A DNA stretch of 5,474 bases from Clostridia bacterium (GTDB taxonomy: Bacteria; Bacillota; Clostridia; Oscillospirales; CAG-382), in NCBI GenBank assembly GCA_017613815.1, contig JAGADB010000044.1, positions 1 through 5,474 of the forward strand. The letters are read 5' to 3'. The notes under the pieces were generated by a model that was given only the letters and a program-made list of their open reading frames with translations, ran no database searches and was not told the DNA's origin. A program made the translations under genes and the position numbers. Each line of letters starts with the position of its first letter. The stretch's first letter is position 1. Positions 3,492 to 5,474 of the stretch are shown here, piece by piece.

Positions 3492-5372
3492 TTGAACGAA
3501 AACGGATATAACTTCGGTTTCGACAACGGAAATCTTTCGGAAAGCGAAAAAGTTTCACGTGAAACAATTTTGTCCGGCACGAATTTTTACAAGCTTTACA
3601 AGCTTTTCCGCGCGGGCGGAGTAAAGCGTTTTGAAAGCGCTTTCAACGCGTATTACGTGCTTTGCCACAACAAATACGAGGCCTCCGAAAAAGCGATAAA
3701 GAAGAAGTACGAGTCGGTGCCGGAGCATCCGCACGAGTGGTCTTCGGACAAAAAGGCGACGCACAGGACGAATTTCTGGTCGATGTCGCTTGCAACCATG
3801 AACTTTACGGCGGCTCTTGCGCAGGGAGTGCGCAAGGGTTACAGAAAAATCACGTCTCCGCTCAGGAAAATCGCAAGGATTCCCGCGCATCTTGACAGCT
3901 CGCACAGGGCGGCAAGAATTCTTGCCAGAGCCGCGAAAGGCGTATTTCTTCCGCTGATTGCCGCCGCGGTTGTGGCTTACACGGCGTTTTCCGTCGCGTC
4001 CGACGCGGGAAAAGACTATGCGATAGGCGTATATATCGACGGCGAATACGTCGGCTGCACCGAAAACGTAAACGATATTCTTTCTATAAAGAGGACCTAC
4101 GAAAAGTCGCTCACGGAGAGATTCGGCGCGCAGGCGGTGCTTAAATGCGACATAGAGTTCGTGCCCGAAAAGTTTGACAAGGACCGCGTTATCCTGCCGG
4201 GCGACACCTCTATTTTCGACGGCTATTTACAGAATTACATCAAAGACGGCTACGGACTTTATATAGACGGCAAGCTCGCCGCCGTTACCGAGACGGAAAC
4301 CTGGCTCAAAACCGCCGTCGACGACTTTCTGGATGCGCAGAAACGCTCGTTTTTCAATTATTACAGCGTAAACGCGGTGGGCGAGGACGAGATTTTATTA
4401 AACAACAACATAACGATTATTTCCGACAAGTATCCGCGCGACTTCTTCCTTTCGAGAAGCGAAATCCGCGAGCTTTTCTCGCTCCCGGTGCTCAGCGAGG
4501 ACGACGAAAAGCAGATAAAGGAGCATCTCCACTTCATAAATTGGGACGATTTTGAAAAACGCGCGTCGGAAAGGGTAAATTTCAACTATTCGATAGACTA
4601 TACCAACGTTCTCGGAACGGGCGGTATTACGGAAGACGGCAGCGTCGTAAGCGTCATGGCGCCTTCAAACAATGAAAACGTGTCGGTTGACCTTGTCTTT
4701 GTGAGAACCGAGGTTGAAAAGATTGATATTCCGTTCGAGACCAAGCTTGTGGACGACCCGTCCATGCGCCGCGGTTTAAGAAGACTCAAAACGCCGGGCG
4801 AAGACGGAGTAAAAGAGGTTACGAGCAGGGTAACCTATATGAAAGGTAAAAAAGTCAAAGTCGAGGTTATCGGCGAGGAAATCACCAAAGAGCCGGTTGC
4901 CAAGGTCGTGAGAATCGGCACGAGAGAGCCGGTCGAGGGCGAGGAAGACGACTATCTGCCGACGGGAACCTACATTTATCCCTATAAGGGACGAATTACC
5001 AGCCTTTACGGCTGGAGAGTGCTCGGCGGAAGCAACAACTTCCACCAGGGACTCGATATCTGCGGAACGAGGGGCGACCCCGTCGTTGCGGCCGATGCGG
5101 GCGAAGTAATCGACGTCGGCGTTACGAGGGGCTACGGAAATTACGTCCTCATCCGCCACGACGAAGATACCGTAACGAGATACGCGCACTGCGACACCAT
5201 TACGGTCGAGGTGGGCGACAGCGTAGCGCAGGGTTCGCAGATTGCAACGCTCGGCTCGACGGGCAACGCGACGGGCGTGCACGTCCACTTTGAAATCATC
5301 ATAAACGGCTCGACGGTCGACCCGCTTCCGTATATGTCGGGGCCGCAGCTCGAAATTCTCTATAATTATTGA
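3492..5372 (+). CDS. Membrane-anchored M23 family peptidoglycan endopeptidase with G5-like domain
   Basis: This 626-residue protein is a zinc metallopeptidase of the lysostaphin/LytM type that should cut peptide cross-links of peptidoglycan outside the membrane. Residues 1-148 form a basic cytoplasmic region, and 149-169 (KGVFLPLIAAAVVAYTAFSV) are the single membrane segment. Residues 175-206 and 253-285 repeat a Y-IDG-x(6)-T unit (VYIDGEYVG, LYIDGKLAA). About 404-478 is a G5-like domain (EKIDIPFET, VTYMKGKKVKVEVIGEEI), and 490-626 is the M23 domain. The zinc ligands are present: H518 and D522 in HQGLD, and H599 in H597-V-H599; H566 in YAH is the usual catalytic histidine. All are intact, so the enzyme is probably active. 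The start is TTG at 3492, behind AAAGGAGG (3475-3482). The gene stands alone, with its own promoter and terminator, and carries a parS site in codons 20-25 and another right after its stop codon. Confidence 0.92.
   Translation: MNENGYNFGFDNGNLSESEKVSRETILSGTNFYKLYKLFRAGGVKRFESAFNAYYVLCHNKYEASEKAIKKKYESVPEHPHEWSSDKKATHRTNFWSMSLATMNFTAALAQGVRKGYRKITSPLRKIARIPAHLDSSHRAARILARAAKGVFLPLIAAAVVAYTAFSVASDAGKDYAIGVYIDGEYVGCTENVNDILSIKRTYEKSLTERFGAQAVLKCDIEFVPEKFDKDRVILPGDTSIFDGYLQNYIKDGYGLYIDGKLAAVTETETWLKTAVDDFLDAQKRSFFNYYSVNAVGEDEILLNNNITIISDKYPRDFFLSRSEIRELFSLPVLSEDDEKQIKEHLHFINWDDFEKRASERVNFNYSIDYTNVLGTGGITEDGSVVSVMAPSNNENVSVDLVFVRTEVEKIDIPFETKLVDDPSMRRGLRRLKTPGEDGVKEVTSRVTYMKGKKVKVEVIGEEITKEPVAKVVRIGTREPVEGEEDDYLPTGTYIYPYKGRITSLYGWRVLGGSNNFHQGLDICGTRGDPVVAADAGEVIDVGVTRGYGNYVLIRHDEDTVTRYAHCDTITVEVGDSVAQGSQIATLGSTGNATGVHVHFEIIINGSTVDPLPYMSGPQLEILYNY
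3551..3566. promoter_or_regulatory. parS: parS chromosome partition site 1, inside the peptidase gene
   Basis: AGTTTCACGTGAAACA matches the well-known Bacillus/clostridial parS consensus TGTTTCACGTGAAACA at 15 of 16 positions, with the perfect 14-base palindrome GTTTCACGTGAAAC at 3552-3565. Spo0J/ParB binds this element, spreads along DNA and loads condensin near the origin. The site is translated as V21-S-R-E-T25 of the M23 peptidase. ParB itself is not encoded in the window. Confidence 0.88.
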
Positions 5373-5388
5373 CGTTTCACGTGAAACA
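5373..5388. promoter_or_regulatory. parS: parS chromosome partition site 2, after the peptidase stop codon
   Basis: CGTTTCACGTGAAACA matches the parS consensus at 15 of 16 positions and contains the same 15 bases as site 1. It starts at the base after the TGA stop codon and ends 3 bases before the terminator hairpin arms, so it lies in the 3' untranslated part of the peptidase transcript. The distance from site 1 is 1822 bp. Confidence 0.9.
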
Positions 5389-5391
5389 TAT

Positions 5392-5422
5392 AAAAAACCG
5401 ACGGAAAATCCGTCGGTTTTTT
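5392..5422. terminator. Strong intrinsic terminator after the peptidase gene
   Basis: The GC-rich stem CCGACGGA (5398-5405) with TCCGTCGG (5409-5416) and an AAA loop is flanked by six A on the left and six T on the right. It works as a terminator for the plus-strand peptidase and, by symmetry, for any minus-strand gene entering from the right. Confidence 0.92.
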
Positions 5423-5474
5423 GAGTTTACAGTTATGATAGGAATTCCGTTTAACGCGCGGAACGCGCTCATAA
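5423..5474. other. Unassigned right edge
   Basis: The last 52 bases lie beyond the terminator. A plus-strand frame opens with ATG at 5435 (MIGIPFNARNALI) but has no ribosome binding site in front. On the minus strand one frame stays open and another has a TGA at 5471-5469 that could end a gene from the right. The GC-rich GCGCG bases suggest coding sequence, but strand and frame cannot be decided. Confidence 0.3.

Noticed and set aside
4776..5288. Minus-strand frame of 170 codons inside the peptidase gene
   Set aside because: It mirrors the M23 and G5 coding region, whose motifs are intact on the plus strand; the Arg/Asp-rich product looks like a codon-bias shadow.
5366..5474. Minus-strand frame entering from the right edge and ending in MFHVKRQ across parS site 2
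   Set aside because: MFHVK is simply how parS reads in that frame, and the frame runs through a strong terminator hairpin, so a gene end there is unlikely.

Overview
The window looks like a chromosomal segment of a spore-forming member of the Bacillota, most likely class Clostridia. The support is strong AGGAGG-type ribosome binding sites, sigma-A promoters of TTGACA/TATAAT type, a CotF-like spore protein pair with a sigma-F-like promoter, and an M23 peptidase with a G5-like domain. The species cannot be named from this sequence. There are no tRNA or rRNA genes, insertion sequences or CRISPR repeats in view.

Layout from left to right. Positions 1-135 (minus) hold the first 45 codons of a glycosyltransferase-like protein that runs off the left edge. 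Next come a flavodoxin (244-738, minus) and a 396-residue lipoprotein of unknown function (804-1994, minus). A divergent promoter region (about 1995-2171) separates the lipoprotein from a two-gene plus-strand unit: a 66-residue XRE/HTH regulator (2172-2372) and a four-helix membrane protein (2374-2775). That promoter carries two copies of a TGTAAAG-N4-CTTTACA-type inverted repeat, one on the -35 element and one just after the -10, which suggests autorepression. A shared bidirectional hairpin terminator (2816-2848) faces a minus-strand pair of small helical proteins, a CotF-like spore protein (2859-3104) and its upstream partner (3121-3309). Upstream of the pair is a good match to a forespore sigma-F promoter. 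A second divergent region leads to a 626-residue membrane-anchored M23 metallopeptidase (3492-5372), followed by a strong terminator. The last 50 bases cannot be assigned.

The most notable signal is a pair of near-perfect parS sites, the chromosome-partition element bound by ParB/Spo0J. One (3551-3566) lies inside the peptidase reading frame and encodes residues 21-25 (VSRET). The other (5373-5388) starts at the first base after the peptidase stop codon and precedes its terminator. Both contain the same 15 bases, GTTTCACGTGAAACA. This suggests that the window lies in the origin-proximal part of the chromosome and that the peptidase gene is bracketed by partition-complex nucleation sites 1.8 kb apart.

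Other points of interest are three genes starting with TTG behind strong ribosome binding sites, a promoter whose -35 element sits in the loop of the preceding gene's hairpin, and a leader in which one strand can pair either with an upstream arm or with the flavodoxin ribosome binding site.
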